A stretch of DNA of 64,000 bases from CAVSWN01 sp046728115 (lineage in GTDB: Bacteria > Acidobacteriota > Vicinamibacteria > Vicinamibacterales > CAVVIG01). The stretch spans positions 8,054 through 72,053 of the forward strand of contig JBKPDW010000049.1 in NCBI GenBank assembly GCA_046728115.1. Direction: 5' to 3'. Below, in pieces: positions 25,243 to 34,265 of this stretch. Position numbers and translations under genes: made by a program. The stretch's first letter is position 1; each line of letters begins with the position of its first letter. The notes beneath the pieces were generated by a model, which saw only the letters and a list, made by a program, of their open reading frames with translations, did not search any database and was not told where the DNA came from.

Positions 25243-27981
25243 ATGACGATGCTGTCCGTGCGGCGTGTGGCCTCATTCCGGTCCCTCGTTCTCGTGCTCA
25301 CGCTGGTGGCGCCGCTCGTGGCGGGCCATCTGATCGTGCGCGCCCAGCAGTCCCGCGTCGATCCAGCGCTGTACGGCGGCCTGCGATGGCGCTCGATCGG
25401 TCCATTCCGATCGGGACGCGTCAACGGCGTGACCGGCGTACCCGGCCAGCCGAACATGTTCTACATGGGGTCGGTGGGTGGCGGGGTGTGGAAGACGACC
25501 AACGCTGGACGAACGTGGTTTCCAATCTTCGATTCGCAACCGACCGCGTCGATCGGCGCGATCGCCGTCGCGCCGTCGAACCCTGACATCGTCTATGTCG
25601 GCACTGGAGAGGCCGACATGCGTTCACAGATCTCGTACGGGAACGGCATGTACAAATCGACCGATGCAGGAAAGACCTGGCGCCACATCGGTCTCGAGGC
25701 GACGCGTCAAATCGGCAAGGTGGCCATCGATCCTGGCGATCCCAACGTCGTGTTCGTCGCCGCGCTGGGGCACGTCTACGGCGCCAATCCCGATCGCGGT
25801 GTGTATCGCTCGCGCGACGGCGGCGCGACGTGGCAGAAGGTCCTGTTCAAGAACAACGACCTCGGTGCCGTCGACCTCGCGTTCGAGCCAGGCAACGCGC
25901 AGGTACTCTACGCCTCGTTGTGGAACACCCGTCGTCCACCGTGGAGCGTCTATCCGCCCTCGTACGGACCAGGCAGCGGCATTTATAAATCCACGGACGG
26001 TGGCACGAACTGGCAGGCGCTGACCAACGGCCTGCCGACGGAAGGCGTCGGCCGAATCGGTCTCGCGGTTGCGCCGACAACTCGCACGCGTGTTTACGCG
26101 ATCGTCGACGCGAAAACGGGCGGCCTGTATCGTTCCGACGACGCCGGCGCAACATGGACGAAGGCGTCGTCTGACAATCGCATCTGGGGGCGCGGGTGGT
26201 ACTTCGGCAAAGTCACCGTCGATCCGAAAAATGCGGACCTGGTCTACGTGTCGAACACCGGTGTGTATCGCTCGCGGGACGGCGGAAAAACGTTCGGCGA
26301 GCCGTTCAAGGGATCGCCGGGTGGCGACGATTACCACCAGATGTGGATTTATCCCGACGACGGCAACCGGATGATCCTGGGCGGCGACCAGGGCGCGGTC
26401 ATCAGCGTGGACGCTCTGGCAGATCATCCAACGTGGAGCTCGTGGCTGAACCAGCCGATTGCGCAGCTCTATCATGTTGCGCCCGACTACAACTTTCCAT
26501 ACTGGGTCACCGGCGCGCAGCAGGACAGCGGAGCGGTGCGCGTTCGCACGCGCGGCAAATTCGCGAACATCACGATGCGCGATTGGGAACCGCTCTGTGC
26601 GGGCGGCGAGAGCGGATACACCGCGCCCGATCCGCTCAACCCCTCGATCATGTTCGGCGGCACGGTGACGCGCTGCAATGTCGAAACCGGCGAGTCGAAA
26701 AACGTGACGCCGGAGCTGAACCTTCCTGCGCCGGCGCGACACACCTGGACCAACCCGCTCGTCTTCTCGCTTGCCGATCCGCACGCGCTGTACTTCGGCG
26801 ATCAGTTCCTGTTCAAGACCACGGACGGCGGCGAGCATTGGACGCGGATCAGCGACGATCTCACGCGGCCGAATCCCGTCGATCCGCCGAACCTCGACGC
26901 CGCAACCGCGGCCGATTTCGATCCGAACCGCGGTAAGGGCGGCGTGATCTATACGATCGCGCCTTCGCCGGTGCGGGCGCCGCTCATCTGGATCGGAACC
27001 GACGACGGCCTGATCAAGGTCACCCAGGACGATGGCAAGACGTGGCAGGACGTGACACCGAAAGAACTGACGCCCTGGAGCAAGGTCGTGATGATGGATG
27101 CGTCGCATTTCGATGCGAACGAAGCCTACGCCGCCATCGATCGACATCGTCTCACCGACAACGAGCCGTACGTCTATCGCACGAAGGACGGAGGCAAGAA
27201 CTGGCAGAAGATCACCCGAGGTCTGCCGGCCGGCGTGTACTTGCAGACCGTGAAAGAGGATCCGATAAGGCGCGGACTGCTGGTCGCCGGAACAGAGCTG
27301 GGCGTGTTCGTCTCCTTCAATGACGGCGACGACTGGCAATCGCTGCAGCTCAATCTGCCGGCGACCTCGAATCGCGACCTTGCGTTCAAGGACAACGATC
27401 TGATCGTCGCGACGCACGGGCGCGGCTTCTGGGTACTCGACGACATCAGCGCGTTGCGTCAGCTGGGGCCGGAAGTGACGACGAACGACGCGTTTCTGTT
27501 CAAGCCGGCCGACGCGTTCATCGTGCCCACACCGACCGACGATGGCACGCCCACACAGAAGGACGAAGCGTGGGCAGAGAACCCACCAACCGGCGCGATC
27601 ATCGATTACTACCTGAAGTCGGCGCCGACTGGACCAGTGACGCTCGAGATTCTCGACGGCAGCGACGCCACCGTACGTCGATATTCGAGCGCGGATCCGA
27701 TTACGCCGATCGATCCCAACACGCTCGTCGTGAATGCGATCTGGCAGAGGCCTGTCGAGGGCGTGGCGGCTGCAGCCGGGATGCACCGCTTCGTGTGGGA
27801 CTTCCGGCCGACGCCGCCGGCGACCGGCGGACGTGGCGGTCGCGGCGGGGGCGGAGGCGGTGGGGGCGGCCGCGGCGGTCTGCCGCCGTCAGCGCCGGGC
27901 AGCTACACGGTCAAACTGACGGTAAACGGAAAGGCGTACACCCAACCGCTGACGATCAAACGAGACCCGCGCGCGAAATAA
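25243..27981 (+). CDS. Exported VPS10/BNR-repeat (sortilin-like) protein
   Basis: A 912-residue secreted multi-blade propeller protein annotated in relatives as 'glycosyl hydrolase' because of BNR/Asp-box repeats. Asp boxes of the form S-x-D-x-G-x-T-W recur: KTTNAGRTW, KSTDAGKTW, RSRDGGATW, KSTDGGTNW, RSDDAGATW, KTTDGGEHW, RTKDGGKNW. A glycine/arginine-rich linker (about residues 861-880) separates it from a C-terminal beta domain. The ATG at 25243 (MTMLSVRR, then a hydrophobic signal) is preferred; an in-frame ATG at 25171 adds a repeat-like charged stretch. No catalytic residues for glycoside hydrolysis can be asserted. It follows the Oar-like gene by about 180 bases. Confidence 0.85.
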   Translation: MTMLSVRRVASFRSLVLVLTLVAPLVAGHLIVRAQQSRVDPALYGGLRWRSIGPFRSGRVNGVTGVPGQPNMFYMGSVGGGVWKTTNAGRTWFPIFDSQPTASIGAIAVAPSNPDIVYVGTGEADMRSQISYGNGMYKSTDAGKTWRHIGLEATRQIGKVAIDPGDPNVVFVAALGHVYGANPDRGVYRSRDGGATWQKVLFKNNDLGAVDLAFEPGNAQVLYASLWNTRRPPWSVYPPSYGPGSGIYKSTDGGTNWQALTNGLPTEGVGRIGLAVAPTTRTRVYAIVDAKTGGLYRSDDAGATWTKASSDNRIWGRGWYFGKVTVDPKNADLVYVSNTGVYRSRDGGKTFGEPFKGSPGGDDYHQMWIYPDDGNRMILGGDQGAVISVDALADHPTWSSWLNQPIAQLYHVAPDYNFPYWVTGAQQDSGAVRVRTRGKFANITMRDWEPLCAGGESGYTAPDPLNPSIMFGGTVTRCNVETGESKNVTPELNLPAPARHTWTNPLVFSLADPHALYFGDQFLFKTTDGGEHWTRISDDLTRPNPVDPPNLDAATAADFDPNRGKGGVIYTIAPSPVRAPLIWIGTDDGLIKVTQDDGKTWQDVTPKELTPWSKVVMMDASHFDANEAYAAIDRHRLTDNEPYVYRTKDGGKNWQKITRGLPAGVYLQTVKEDPIRRGLLVAGTELGVFVSFNDGDDWQSLQLNLPATSNRDLAFKDNDLIVATHGRGFWVLDDISALRQLGPEVTTNDAFLFKPADAFIVPTPTDDGTPTQKDEAWAENPPTGAIIDYYLKSAPTGPVTLEILDGSDATVRRYSSADPITPIDPNTLVVNAIWQRPVEGVAAAAGMHRFVWDFRPTPPATGGRGGRGGGGGGGGGRGGLPPSAPGSYTVKLTVNGKAYTQPLTIKRDPRAK

Positions 27982-28277
27982 GGTCCCGGGCGGCGGCAGC
28001 GCGGCCATCAGGTAACTGATCATGCGCTGCCCGAGAGACATCGTTCAGCGGCGCGGACCAGGCAGCGTCTTGCCGGCCGGGAGGTCTCGTGCGGCGTCGC
28101 GGGAAATCGCGGGGAAAACCGCGACCTCCGGCCTGGACTGACGATGCCCGCGCCGATTCAGCCATTCGCGGCATATCGATCGAACTGGCGACGTACGGGC
28201 ATTCCAAACACCGGTCACGAGCTCGGGGCGCGATCGATCGCGTACTTGAACAACACAATCCACTCTCCCGGCCATCA
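27982..28277. other. Gene-free stretch before the hsdM remnant
   Basis: About 300 bases with no supported gene on either strand. Several short G/C-rich inverted segments (for example around 28080-28130) are present. It may be decayed sequence of the same former restriction locus as the downstream remnant. Confidence 0.3.
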
Positions 28278-28567
28278 ATGAACCATAGCGAAGTCGTATC
28301 AGCTTCCTCTGGGGCGTAGCGGACCTGATCCGCGATACGTTCAAGAGGGGCAAGTATCAAGATCTCATTCTGCCGCTCACGGTCCTGCGGCGGCTGGACT
28401 GCGTGCTGGCCGGCACGAAGGAGAAGGTACTGAAGCGGCAGGCGGTGCTTCGGAGCAAGGGACTGCAGGATCTCGATGCGCAACTTCGACGGGCGTCTGG
28501 TTACGCGTTCTACAACACGTCTCGGTACGACTTCGCGAAACTGCTCGGAGACGCTCAACCGGGCTGA
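28278..28567 (+). pseudogene. Truncated, frameshifted type I methylase (hsdM) N-terminal remnant
   Basis: The first frame starts at ATG 28278 (MNHSEVVS) and stops at 28317. From 28301 a second frame continues FLWGVADLIRDTFKRGKYQD, then LILPLTVLRRLDCVL, YNTSRYDFAKLLGDA and a TGA at 28565. Joined, this is the HsdM_N helical domain of type I restriction-modification methylases (the MNHSEIVSFLWGVADLLR start is characteristic). A small indel near 28299 breaks the frame, and the whole AdoMet domain with NPPF is missing. No hsdS or hsdR is nearby. A relic of a lost defence locus. Confidence 0.8.
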
Positions 28568-28606
28568 TCGTTCTGGTTGCGGTAGAGTGAAAGCTGGAGA
28601 TGCCGC

Positions 28607-28843
28607 ATGACTCACGCTGAACAGATTCTCGCCGCTGCGGCGGATCTCGTCAGGTCCGGCAAACGGCGGTTCTCACGTCGTGACATTCGTGATGCGCTCG
28701 GGATCGGCCAGCCGGAATGGATGTCCGGCTACACGGCGATCTTTCAGGCGATGCGTGAGGATCATCCCGGGGGTGCGCCTCCCATCGGACGAGAGTTTGG
28801 CGGTGTCAGTTGCCCGCGAGTTCATCCGCACGCGATTCCCTGA
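28607..28843 (+). CDS. Small hypothetical protein, possibly C-terminally truncated
   Basis: A 78-residue protein with a compact helical N-terminus (HAEQILAAAADLVRSGKRRF, SRRDIRDALGIGQPEWMSGY) that looks like a small winged-helix or DNA-associated module. The last 15 residues (GGVSCPRVHPHAIP) do not look folded and suggest a 3' truncation or frameshift. GGAG at 28596-28599 precedes the ATG by 7 bases. It follows the hsdM remnant directly and may be another piece of that decayed locus. I cannot assign a function. The stretch after it (28844-29020) holds no supported gene. Confidence 0.5.
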   Translation: MTHAEQILAAAADLVRSGKRRFSRRDIRDALGIGQPEWMSGYTAIFQAMREDHPGGAPPIGREFGGVSCPRVHPHAIP

Positions 28844-29020
28844 CGCGACACGGGGAACATAGCTGTGTCGCTGACGCGCGCCGCACGACGCCTCTACGGC
28901 AATGCGGCGCCTGAACACCGCAGCCGTCGCGCGCCAGCCGGTGCTGAAGACTTCAGACGCTCGCACGGTATAGCATTCGCTGCTCACTCGGCTGAAGCCT
29001 TCGCGCTACAGTTTAATTCT

Positions 29021-29395
29021 ATGAACGTTCAAGGGTCGATCGACTTCACCGTAACCGAACGTACTCCCGACATCGTGGTTTCGGAAATGCCGATCGGTGC
29101 AGGCATCAAGAATCCATTCGGCGTCGTCCACGCGGGCGCGATCCTGTGGCTCGCGGACGTTACGGCGACGGTTCTGGTGATGGGAGAGGGGCCGGTTGCT
29201 GAAGGCATGCAAGGCTTCCCGCTGGCAGTCAACTTGAACGCCAACTTCACGTCGAATCAGCGCGAAGGTGTGCTGACGGCGCGTGCCACGTTCGTGAAGA
29301 AAGGGCGTACGCTGAGCGTCGTTCGTACGTCCGTCTACGGGACGGACGAACGGCTCGTCGCCGACGTCACCACCAGCCACGTCCTCTCCCGGTGA
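29021..29395 (+). CDS. PaaI-family hotdog-fold thioesterase
   Basis: A 124-residue hotdog-fold acyl-CoA thioesterase. The diagnostic segment is NPFGVVHAGAILWLADVTAT (about residues 28-47), where HAGAI corresponds to the HGG/HAG active-site loop, followed by VNLNANFTSNQREGVLTARATFVKKGRT (in pieces) and a final VADVTTSHVL. It should hydrolyse aromatic or medium-chain acyl-CoAs in the cytoplasm. The ATG at 29021 begins the domain; there is no Shine-Dalgarno, and TACAGT (29007-29012) may be a -10, which would make it leaderless. A copy of the GCTGAAGCCTTCGCGCTAC dispersed motif lies just upstream. Confidence 0.85.
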   Translation: MNVQGSIDFTVTERTPDIVVSEMPIGAGIKNPFGVVHAGAILWLADVTATVLVMGEGPVAEGMQGFPLAVNLNANFTSNQREGVLTARATFVKKGRTLSVVRTSVYGTDERLVADVTTSHVLSR

Positions 29396-29467
29396 CGTGG
29401 CGTGACGCATGCGCCCTCGTGGCGGCACGCTGGCGCGCCGCCCTTCTGTTTTACACTGTTATCGGTC

Positions 29468-30829
29468 ATGCTACCGGTTGCCGCGCCTCCAGGCCCGAAG
29501 CTCTCGCCGTTTCAACAGCTGATCTACCGGCCCGGCCGGAATCCGCTGGAATTCTTCACGAATCTCGCGCGGTCGTACGGCGACATCGTCGGCTATCGCA
29601 TGGGCGGCGAGCAACTGGTCTTCGTCAACGCGCCCCAGCACATTCGCGACATCCTCGTCACGAACAATCGGTTCTTCATCAAGGGGCGAGGACTCCAGCG
29701 CTCGAAGCGGCTGCTCGGCGAAGGACTGCTGACGAGCGAGGATCCGCTGCACCTGCGTCAGCGGCGACTGATGCAGCCGGCGTTTCATCGCGATCGGATC
29801 GCGGCGTACGGTCAGACGATGGTCGCTTACGCCGATCGACTGAGGCAGCGCTGGACGGATGGCGAGACGGTCGACGTCGCGCAGGAGATGATGCGCCTGA
29901 CGCTGTCCATTGCAGGAAAGACGCTGTTCGATCTCGACGTCGAAGCGCAAGCGGCCGAGGTCGGCGAGGCGCTGACCGCCGTCATAGAATCGTTCTGGCT
30001 GACGATGCTGCCGTTCGCGGACGTGCTGGAGCGCCTGCCGGTGCCGCAGCTCCGTCGAGCCAGAGCGGCACGCGCCCGCCTGGATCGGATCATCTACGGC
30101 ATGATCGCCGAACGCCGGGCAAACCACAAAGATCGGGGCGATCTCCTGTCGATGCTGCTGTTCGCCCAGGAAGAGGATGAGGGAGCGCGGGCGCAGTCGA
30201 GCGACGGTGTGATGACCGATCAGCAGGTGCGCGACGAGGCGATGACGATTTTCCTCGCGGGCCACGAGACGACAGCCAACGCGCTGACGTGGACGTGGTA
30301 TCTGGTCAGCACGTCGCCGGATGTGCGGGCGCACCTGTACGACGAAGTCGATCGCGTGCTGCAGGGAAGACTGCCGACGGTCGCAGATATCGCGTCGCTG
30401 CCGTTCGTGGAGAAAGTGGTGACCGAATCGATGCGCCTGTACCCGCCTGCATGGATTATCGGCCGCCGGGCCCTGAAGGACTATCGGGTTGGCGACTACA
30501 TAGTGCCGGCGCGATCCATCGTCGTCATGAGTCCGTATGTATTGCAGCGCGATGCGCGGTACTTCCGGGATCCGGAGCATTTCGATCCGGACCGCTGGAC
30601 GCCTGAATTTCGCGCGTCGCTCCCGCCATTCGTGTATTTTCCGTTTGGCGGCGGTCCGCGCCGCTGCATCGGCGATTCGTTCGCGTGGATGGAGCTCTCG
30701 CTGGTGGTCGGGACGATCGCGCAGCAGTGGAAGCTCGATCTCGTGCCCGGCCATCCCGTCGCAGCCGCTCCGCTTGTGACGCTGCGCACGAAGCATGGGA
30801 TGCGGATGACTCTGCACAGACGAAACTAG
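29468..30829 (+). CDS. Cytochrome P450
   Basis: A 453-residue soluble P450 monooxygenase. All landmarks are present: the I-helix AGHETTANALTW (oxygen activation), the K-helix ExxR in ESMRLYPP, the PERF-like FDPDRW, and the heme-thiolate Cys400 in FGGGPRRCIGDSF. Domain order and length resemble the CYP102/CYP110-like fatty-acid or alkane hydroxylating families, but the substrate cannot be assigned. The ATG at 29468 (MLPVAAPPGPKLSPFQQL) starts right before the N-terminal proline-rich loop. No ferredoxin or reductase gene is adjacent, so electrons must come from elsewhere. Confidence 0.93.
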   Translation: MLPVAAPPGPKLSPFQQLIYRPGRNPLEFFTNLARSYGDIVGYRMGGEQLVFVNAPQHIRDILVTNNRFFIKGRGLQRSKRLLGEGLLTSEDPLHLRQRRLMQPAFHRDRIAAYGQTMVAYADRLRQRWTDGETVDVAQEMMRLTLSIAGKTLFDLDVEAQAAEVGEALTAVIESFWLTMLPFADVLERLPVPQLRRARAARARLDRIIYGMIAERRANHKDRGDLLSMLLFAQEEDEGARAQSSDGVMTDQQVRDEAMTIFLAGHETTANALTWTWYLVSTSPDVRAHLYDEVDRVLQGRLPTVADIASLPFVEKVVTESMRLYPPAWIIGRRALKDYRVGDYIVPARSIVVMSPYVLQRDARYFRDPEHFDPDRWTPEFRASLPPFVYFPFGGGPRRCIGDSFAWMELSLVVGTIAQQWKLDLVPGHPVAAAPLVTLRTKHGMRMTLHRRN

Positions 30830-30920
30830 CCACCGCCGTGCCCTTTCGTCGCCCGTGTCGTACGTGTCCTGCGTAGTGGAGAGTTTGGTAGAGAGTCTGG
30901 TAGCTTGGGGGGAGTTGAGT

Positions 30921-31334
30921 GTGGCTCCACATGTCCGACGCATACTCGAAACGGTCCTTTACTGCGCCGATCTGACCCAGACCGCAGACTTCTACCGAAA
31001 GCTGCTCGACGTGCCGCCGATGCTGACAGGCGATCGGCTCGTGGCGTTCGATGCCGGGCAGACCACGCTGCTGCTGCTGTTCCAGCGCGGCAATTCGGGC
31101 GCGCTCGAGATGGCGGGCGGGCTCGTTCCGGGACACGACGGATCGGGGCCGGTCCACATTGCGTTTGCCATCGACGCCGCGCAGTTGAATGCGTGGGAAT
31201 CGCATCTCTCACACCTCGGCATCGACATCGAGAGCCGCGTCCGCTGGGATGGCGGCGGCACGAGCCTCTACTTCCGCGATCCCGACGGCCGCTCCGTGGA
31301 GCTCGCCACGCCCGGCATGTGGCCCTCGTATTGA
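30921..31334 (+). CDS. VOC/glyoxalase-fold protein
   Basis: A 137-residue single-chain VOC (vicinal oxygen chelate) protein: ILETVLYCADLTQTADFYRK at the start, a central PVHIAFAID with the His ligand, and a C-terminal SLYFRDPDGRSVELATPGMW containing the terminal Glu ligand (SVELA). This is the fosfomycin-resistance/glyoxalase I superfamily; the reaction is unknown. A GTG at 30921 has a strong GGGGGGAG 7 bases upstream and begins where homologous folds start. The stop codon overlaps the first unit of the octamer array that separates it from the enoyl-CoA hydratase gene. Confidence 0.82.
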   Translation: MAPHVRRILETVLYCADLTQTADFYRKLLDVPPMLTGDRLVAFDAGQTTLLLLFQRGNSGALEMAGGLVPGHDGSGPVHIAFAIDAAQLNAWESHLSHLGIDIESRVRWDGGGTSLYFRDPDGRSVELATPGMWPSY

Positions 31335-31420
31335 GAATTGGAGATTCGGAGAGCTGGAGATTCTGTGAATTTGTAAGACGCTGAATCACCAACTCACCAA
31401 CCCACCAATTCACCAATTTA
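31333..31420. repeat. Palindromic octamer array (11 x 8 bp) joining two genes
   Basis: Eleven 8-bp units: five GAGATTCG-like (GAGAATTG to GTGAATTT), a central GTAAGACG, then CTGAATCA and four CCAATTCA-like units. AATTGG in the first half lies opposite CCAATT in the second, with imperfect pairing inside. It fills the whole gap: its first bases are part of the TGA of the VOC gene, and its last base is the A of the ATG at 31420. Confidence 0.85.
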
Positions 31421-32184
31421 TGATTGAGCTCTCGCATCGCGACAACATCACCGTCCTGACGATGGCGCACGGGAAGGCCAACGCGATCGACATCGAGTTC
31501 ACCGAAGCGCTGAAGCGCGCCTTCGACGACTGCAGCCGATCGAATAGGAAGGCGATGGTCATCACCGCGCGCGGCTCGATATTTTCGGCTGGCGTCGACT
31601 TGCTCCGCGCGTTGCGAGGCGGGGCGTCCTACCTCCGGACCTTTCTCCCGGCCTTGTGCCGTACGTTCGAGACGGCGTTTGCGTTTCCCAAGCCGCTCGT
31701 TGCCGCGGTGAACGGCCATGCGTTCGCGGGCGGCTGCATTCTCGCGTGCGCCGCCGATCGGCGCCTGATGGCGCAGGGCCAGGGACGGATCGGCGTGCCG
31801 GAACTGCTCGTCGGCGTCCCGTTCCCGACGGTCGCGTTCGAGATCATGCGGTCGGCCGTTCCGCCTCCGCATCTCCAGACGTTGGTCTACTCGGGGGCAG
31901 CCGTCACGGGCGACGCAGCGTTGCAACACGGCCTCGTGGACGCGGTCGTCGACGCGGACCGGTTGCTGGACGAGGCCATCCGGGCGGCGTCGGCGATGGC
32001 TGCGCTGCCGTCAGGCGCGTTTGCAGTGGCCAAACAGCAGCTTCGCGCGCCGGCGTTCGAACGGATTCGCGAAGCCAAGGATCGAGTGGAGCCCACCATC
32101 CAGCAAATGTGGGAAGCGCCCGAAACGCTCGAAGCCATCGATCGCTACGTGGAACGCACGCTCAGGAAGCGCGAGGCGCTCTGA
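31420..32184 (+). CDS. Enoyl-CoA hydratase/isomerase family protein
   Basis: A 254-residue crotonase-fold enzyme. The oxyanion-hole segments are present (SIFSAGVDLLRALRGG near 52-67 and NGHAFAGGCILACAADRRL near 98-116), and GRIGVPELLVGVPFP supplies a Glu in the usual acid/base position; the second typical Glu is not obvious, so isomerase or hydratase cannot be separated. It acts on acyl-CoA esters in the cytoplasm, for example in beta-oxidation. The ATG at 31420 directly abuts the octamer array, so its ribosome-binding region is entirely repeat sequence without a Shine-Dalgarno. The serine hydrolase gene starts right after its stop. Confidence 0.85.
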   Translation: MIELSHRDNITVLTMAHGKANAIDIEFTEALKRAFDDCSRSNRKAMVITARGSIFSAGVDLLRALRGGASYLRTFLPALCRTFETAFAFPKPLVAAVNGHAFAGGCILACAADRRLMAQGQGRIGVPELLVGVPFPTVAFEIMRSAVPPPHLQTLVYSGAAVTGDAALQHGLVDAVVDADRLLDEAIRAASAMAALPSGAFAVAKQQLRAPAFERIREAKDRVEPTIQQMWEAPETLEAIDRYVERTLRKREAL

Positions 32185-33270
32185 GTGCCCCGATCGTCCC
32201 CACCGATTCGTGTTCTCCTGCTTGCGTTGGTGGTCAACGCGCTGTCTGCTTCATCGATCTATTCCCAACCCGTCGTGCCGCACAGGGAGTGGGAATCGAT
32301 CTCCAATCCGGAGTCGGTTGGGTTCTCATCGAAACGGCTGGACGCGCTGCGAACGTACCTGGAGTCGCTCGATACGACCGCGATGATGGTGGTCGTAGGC
32401 GGGCGGTCGTTGTTCACGTACGGCGACCTGACGCATGTGAGCTACCTCGCATCGGGCCGCAAGAGCCTGCTGGCATTGCTCTTCGGCCGCCACGTTGAAA
32501 ACGGCACGATCGATCTCGAGCAGAATCTGTCCAGCCTGAAGCTTACCGACGTCGGCGGGTTGCTGCCCTCCGAACTGAAAGCGACAATTCAACATCTGCT
32601 GACGGCGCGATCGGGCATCTATCATCCGGCCTCGAACGGCGGCGACGATCTCCTGCACGCGCCGGCCCGTGGATCCGTGCAGCCGGGTGCCCGATACCTG
32701 TACAACAACTGGGATTTCAACGCGGCCGGCGCAATCTTCGAACGGCTCACGGGTCTCGACGTCTACGAAGCGTTGGAAAACGATCTTGCGCGGCCACTCG
32801 AGATGCAGGACTTCGATCGCGCTCGCCAGGTCAAGTCGGGCAACCTCGACGTCTCGCAGTACCCGGCGTATCCAATCTGGCTGTCCACGCGCGATATGGC
32901 GCGCGTCGGCTTGTTGGCACTGCGCGGCGGCCGCTGGGGCGATCGTCAGCTCGTGCCGTCCGCGTGGATCAGGCGGACCACGACGCTGGTGTCTCCAGTC
33001 GCCGACATGGATCCGCTGTTCGACGATTCGCCGCCGACAGCGGGTCGCTGGGGATATGGCTATTTATGGTGGGTGTGGGATCCGTTCGGACCCGCGGATC
33101 CTCTGGCCGGCGCGTTCACCGCCTGGGGCATCGGCGGCCAGTACATCACGGTGGTGCCGAGGCTCGACATGGTGGTCGCGCACAAAACCGATACGGCCAA
33201 TCGAAAAACCGTGTCCGCGCGGCAGTACGAGGTCGTCCTGCGAATGTTGGCTACCGCCGCAGGGCAGTGA
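32185..33270 (+). CDS. Exported serine hydrolase (class C beta-lactamase/esterase fold)
   Basis: A 361-residue secreted serine hydrolase. The N-terminal signal (residues about 7-28, ending SIYSQ) is followed by the catalytic tetrad Ser90-Gly-Arg-Lys93, then Tyr173-Asn-Asn175, and a late GGQYIT/HKT motif. This is the beta-lactamase/D-Ala-D-Ala carboxypeptidase/esterase EstB fold; true beta-lactam hydrolysis cannot be claimed. It starts with GTG immediately after the TGA of the enoyl-CoA hydratase gene, so the two are co-translated. Substrate possibilities are peptidoglycan stem peptides or esters. Confidence 0.88.
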   Translation: MPRSSPPIRVLLLALVVNALSASSIYSQPVVPHREWESISNPESVGFSSKRLDALRTYLESLDTTAMMVVVGGRSLFTYGDLTHVSYLASGRKSLLALLFGRHVENGTIDLEQNLSSLKLTDVGGLLPSELKATIQHLLTARSGIYHPASNGGDDLLHAPARGSVQPGARYLYNNWDFNAAGAIFERLTGLDVYEALENDLARPLEMQDFDRARQVKSGNLDVSQYPAYPIWLSTRDMARVGLLALRGGRWGDRQLVPSAWIRRTTTLVSPVADMDPLFDDSPPTAGRWGYGYLWWVWDPFGPADPLAGAFTAWGIGGQYITVVPRLDMVVAHKTDTANRKTVSARQYEVVLRMLATAAGQ

Positions 33271-33362
33271 GTGTGATTCACGCGATTGCCGCGGCGCGGC
33301 TCCAACGGTCTTCCGCGCAACCAGCCGCGTCGACGCCGGCTGCGGGGATCGATTTGTTCTAT

Positions 33363-34121
33363 CTAGTGAGTGAGTCCGTAGATCATGTAATTCACGCCGA
33401 GCTTGTAGGCCTCGTTCGACGAGTCGAACGGAAACAGCCCCTGCCCTGACCATTCCCAGTACTCCGGCACGTCGTTGTCGTAGTTCGCCACGACCATCAG
33501 CCGCTTCGACGGATCGTTGTCCTCGTAGATGCCGTAATAACTCGGACGAATGTGCGACATGGGATGCACGATCGCGTCGATGTCCTTGATCTCGAAAAAC
33601 GCATTGAAGATCCGATGTGCGTTTTCGAGCCGCAGAAAACGACCCTCCGGCAGGACGCGTCGCATCTGCGCTTCGAAATTCGACCACTGCGCCGTGCCGT
33701 CGAAGTCCTCGAAGACAGCGAACCCGCCTTTCTGCAGGTACGCGCGGAACGACTCCGCCTCGCGATCGGCGAGATTCCAGAAGCCGGGCTCCCACATGAA
33801 CGCGACCGGGTACTTGAACAGCTCGGGATCGTCGAGCGTCAGGATGCGGCTGCCGTCCAGCCGGATGTCGAGATAGGTGAGCTCACTCAGAATCTGCGAC
33901 AGGTGTTGTTCAGCCCGTGGGTAGTCATGGTTCCACGCGGAGCGAAAGCCGCCGCGCGAGAAGCTGAAATCCGACTGCCAGCGAAGCCGCACGAACGTGA
34001 AGCGCCCGTCGTACGGGATGTTCGACGGGTACGAGCCGATGAACGGCGCATCACGCTGCATCACACCGGTTTCGGCGCCGGCGAGCAGCGACGTGGTCAG
34101 GATCGCCAGCCAACGACGCAT
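33363..34121 (-). CDS. Exported DUF4159-family protein
   Basis: A 252-residue protein with a short signal peptide and a DUF4159 domain: FTFVRLRWQSDFSFSRGGFR, HDYPRAEQHL, LTLDDPELFKYPVAFMWEPG, then SSNEAYKLGVNYMIYGLTH at the end. DUF4159 proteins are exported, of unknown function, often near MoxR-type ATPase and membrane-aggregation genes, none of which is here. Reverse-strand CATAAT lies 6 bases before the ATG, so the transcript may be leaderless. It is convergent with the serine hydrolase and divergent from the dioxygenase-like gene. Confidence 0.78.
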   Translation of the reverse strand: MRRWLAILTTSLLAGAETGVMQRDAPFIGSYPSNIPYDGRFTFVRLRWQSDFSFSRGGFRSAWNHDYPRAEQHLSQILSELTYLDIRLDGSRILTLDDPELFKYPVAFMWEPGFWNLADREAESFRAYLQKGGFAVFEDFDGTAQWSNFEAQMRRVLPEGRFLRLENAHRIFNAFFEIKDIDAIVHPMSHIRPSYYGIYEDNDPSKRLMVVANYDNDVPEYWEWSGQGLFPFDSSNEAYKLGVNYMIYGLTH

Positions 34122-34265
34122 TCGCTGATTATGCTAGATTCTCGACCCTGGTGAACCTCGACGTTCACAGCCGGCGGCCGGTGCGTCGGGGGCAGCCTTC
34201 GTCTTCATCGTTTCTCTTGTGCGCGCTCGCCGTGCGCTGGCGCGCGACGGCATCGGAGTACTGAC

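Noticed and set aside
28278..28567. Active restriction-modification system
   Set aside because: Only the N-terminal domain remains, frameshifted, and hsdS and hsdR are absent.
30921..31334. Fosfomycin-resistance protein
   Set aside because: Shares the VOC fold, but no specific FosA/FosB signature is visible.
32185..33270. Antibiotic-resistance beta-lactamase
   Set aside because: The SxxK and YxN motifs define the fold only; many such exported proteins are esterases or peptidases, so resistance is not claimed.
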